A DNA stretch of 16,004 bases, taken from positions 1 to 16,004 of the forward strand of contig JBAXQC010000065.1 of assembly GCA_037131955.1 (NCBI GenBank), read 5' to 3'. Source of the DNA: CAIMMJ01 sp037131955. Its GTDB lineage: Bacteria > Bacteroidota > Bacteroidia > UBA4408. Positions 14,954 through 16,004 of the stretch are shown piece after piece. Numbering within the stretch: position 1 is the first letter of the stretch; every line of letters starts with the position of its first letter. The position numbers and the translations under genes were made by a program. The notes below the pieces were generated by a model, which was given only the letters and a program-made list of their open reading frames with translations, ran no database searches and was not told the DNA's origin.

Positions 14954-15763
14954 TTATTTTCCTTGATATTTAGAAGCAAATGTTTGAACGATGGTGTAAC
15001 CAGCTTCGTCAATGCTATAAGTTAATGAATCTATTTTTGTGGTGAAGTAGTTGTACATGATAATTGCAATGGTAGAACCACCAATACCTAAAGCTGTATT
15101 GATAAGAGCTTCTGCAATACCGGTTGCTAGAGCAGTTGCATCGGGAGCACCAGCCTGAGATAGTGCAGCAAACGCTTTAATCATACCTAGTACCGTTCCA
15201 ATAAGACCAACTAATGTAGCAATGGAAGCACAAGTAGAAATAATTACTAAGTTTTTAGAAAGCATGGGAAGTTCTAAAGTAGTAGCTTCTTCTAAATCTT
15301 TTTGAATAGCAACAATTTTAGATTCTTTGTCCATAGAAGAATCGCCTTCTACTTGTTTGTATTTTGTTAAACCTGATTTAATAACACTTGCCAATGATCC
15401 TTTTTGGGTATCGCAATCTGCAATTGCTTTGTCTATTTGTCCAGCAGAAAGTTTTTCACGAGTTGCAATAACAAAATTCTCTACAGAACCTTTTCCTTTG
15501 GCTTTTGCGATTGTAATAAATCTTTCAATAGAAAAAGTTAAGATGATTAATAAAATAGCTATCAAAATTGGTACAATAATACCTCCTTGATAAACTGTGC
15601 CCAGCATGTTTATGGGGTGATTTTCGATGTTGGCACCTTCAAAGTTGTTGGCGTTTCCAAGGATAAATTTGTAAATTCCTACTGCTACTATTAAACATGC
15701 AGGAATGGCCAATGAAGCAAAAGCAAGTGCTAAACTTCCTCCTTTTGATTGTTTGTTGCTCAT
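14954..15763 (-). CDS. exbB: MotA/TolQ/ExbB proton-channel family protein
   Basis: This 269-residue protein is the multi-helix channel subunit of the Ton motor. Helices lie at about residues 14-36, 60-80, 172-197 and 214-240. The last two carry the family pattern GLIGTVLGMIKAF (186-198) and GIAEALINTALGIG (215-228), which surround the ExbD helix in this family. The first helix is extra compared with the three-helix E. coli ExbB. The cytoplasmic loop (about 85-165) is hydrophilic. It is the first gene of the exbB-exbD-exbD-tonB operon, with a candidate promoter upstream. TolQ is the other possible name, but no tolR, tolA or pal is linked, while tonB is. Confidence 0.94.
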   Translation of the reverse strand: MSNKQSKGGSLALAFASLAIPACLIVAVGIYKFILGNANNFEGANIENHPINMLGTVYQGGIIVPILIAILLIILTFSIERFITIAKAKGKGSVENFVIATREKLSAGQIDKAIADCDTQKGSLASVIKSGLTKYKQVEGDSSMDKESKIVAIQKDLEEATTLELPMLSKNLVIISTCASIATLVGLIGTVLGMIKAFAALSQAGAPDATALATGIAEALINTALGIGGSTIAIIMYNYFTTKIDSLTYSIDEAGYTIVQTFASKYQGK

Positions 15764-16004
15764 AATTTTTGTGATATTAGATTAATTGTTTTTTTTAGTT
15801 TTTAGTTTAGGGATGGCAATTTTATGAAATATTTTTATACTTTTCAAATTGACTTTGTTTTATAAGTTTGATTAACAAAAAGTAACTAATTGTTTGATGC
15901 ATTGTGCTTGAATTATTAACTGCTAAATAACATACTTTTTTCCATTAAATTGTTTGAGATGTAGAAAGAATTGGAAATTGGCAAGAAATAGGAGATAATT
16001 GGTT
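15764..16004. other. Non-coding region upstream of exbB
   Basis: This AT-rich stretch runs to the window edge, and I see no gene in it on either strand. It holds the candidate exbB promoter and two direct copies of AATTGTTTGA (15888-15897 and 15948-15957) 60 bases apart. A gene beyond the window could share the region. Confidence 0.5.
15817..15847 (-). promoter_or_regulatory. Candidate promoter of the exbB-exbD-exbD-tonB operon
   Basis: On the minus strand a TTG (plus 15845-15847) is followed after 20 bases by TAAAATTG (plus 15817-15824), seven of eight positions of TAnnTTTG. Transcription would start near 15810, giving a leader of about 47 bases before the ATG at 15763. Spacing fits the Bacteroidota -33/-7 pattern. 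Confidence 0.42.

Noticed and set aside
2593..15763. A single system joining the receptor in the crt operon to the exbB-exbD-exbD-tonB cluster
   Set aside because: They are on opposite strands, separated by four unrelated or self-contained genes and a terminator. Ton motors generally serve many receptors, so nearness alone does not show a dedicated pair.
1..16004. CRISPR array, tRNA genes, insertion sequences or phage genes
   Set aside because: I saw no regularly spaced repeats, cloverleaf-like segments, transposase or integrase motifs, or terminal inverted repeats when reading both strands.

Overview
The window is AT-rich DNA that looks like a chromosomal segment of a Bacteroidota bacterium. 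The evidence is a TonB-dependent receptor with an N-terminal carboxypeptidase-like regulatory domain, a Bacteroidota-style ExbB-ExbD-ExbD-TonB cluster, -7 boxes of the TAnnTTTG type in front of several genes, and little sign of Shine-Dalgarno sequences. The genus cannot be named from this. No tRNA, rRNA, CRISPR array, insertion sequence or phage gene was seen.

Layout. (1) 1-1724, minus strand: a secreted class 3 lipase-like protein and a TIP30/HTATIP2-like NAD(P)-binding protein, overlapping by 4 bases. (2) 1725-2012: a divergent intergenic region with a candidate promoter and repeated TGTTTAA words. (3) 2013-8804, plus strand: an ECF-type sigma factor with its own terminator, then a carotenoid/isoprenoid operon of crtI (phytoene desaturase), a TonB-dependent outer-membrane receptor, crtB (phytoene synthase), an unrecognised exported protein and ispH. 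From the receptor to ispH the genes are 2 bases apart or overlap. (4) 8812-9705, minus strand: an RlmI-like SAM-dependent methyltransferase, convergent with ispH. (5) 9728-12721, minus strand: a TPR protein, a PstS-like lipoprotein and a small four-helix membrane protein made of two copies of one unit. (6) 12746-12776: a terminator. (7) 12793-15763, minus strand: tonB, two exbD paralogues and exbB, transcribed from the exbB end. (8) 15764-16004: non-coding, with a candidate exbB promoter.

How the genes fit together. IspH makes the C5 isoprenoid precursors IPP and DMAPP, CrtB condenses two geranylgeranyl diphosphates into phytoene, and CrtI desaturates phytoene towards lycopene. No prenyl transferase, lycopene cyclase, hydroxylase or ketolase is present, so the final carotenoid cannot be told. 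The sigma factor beside the operon is a plausible regulator. The Ton cluster energises outer-membrane receptors, which could include the one in the carotenoid operon, but the two units lie on opposite strands and are separated by other genes.

The least expected arrangement is the receptor plus an unrecognised exported protein inside a carotenoid operon. It is the best candidate here for something not yet described, but its function is inference only. Most other content is ordinary for the phylum.
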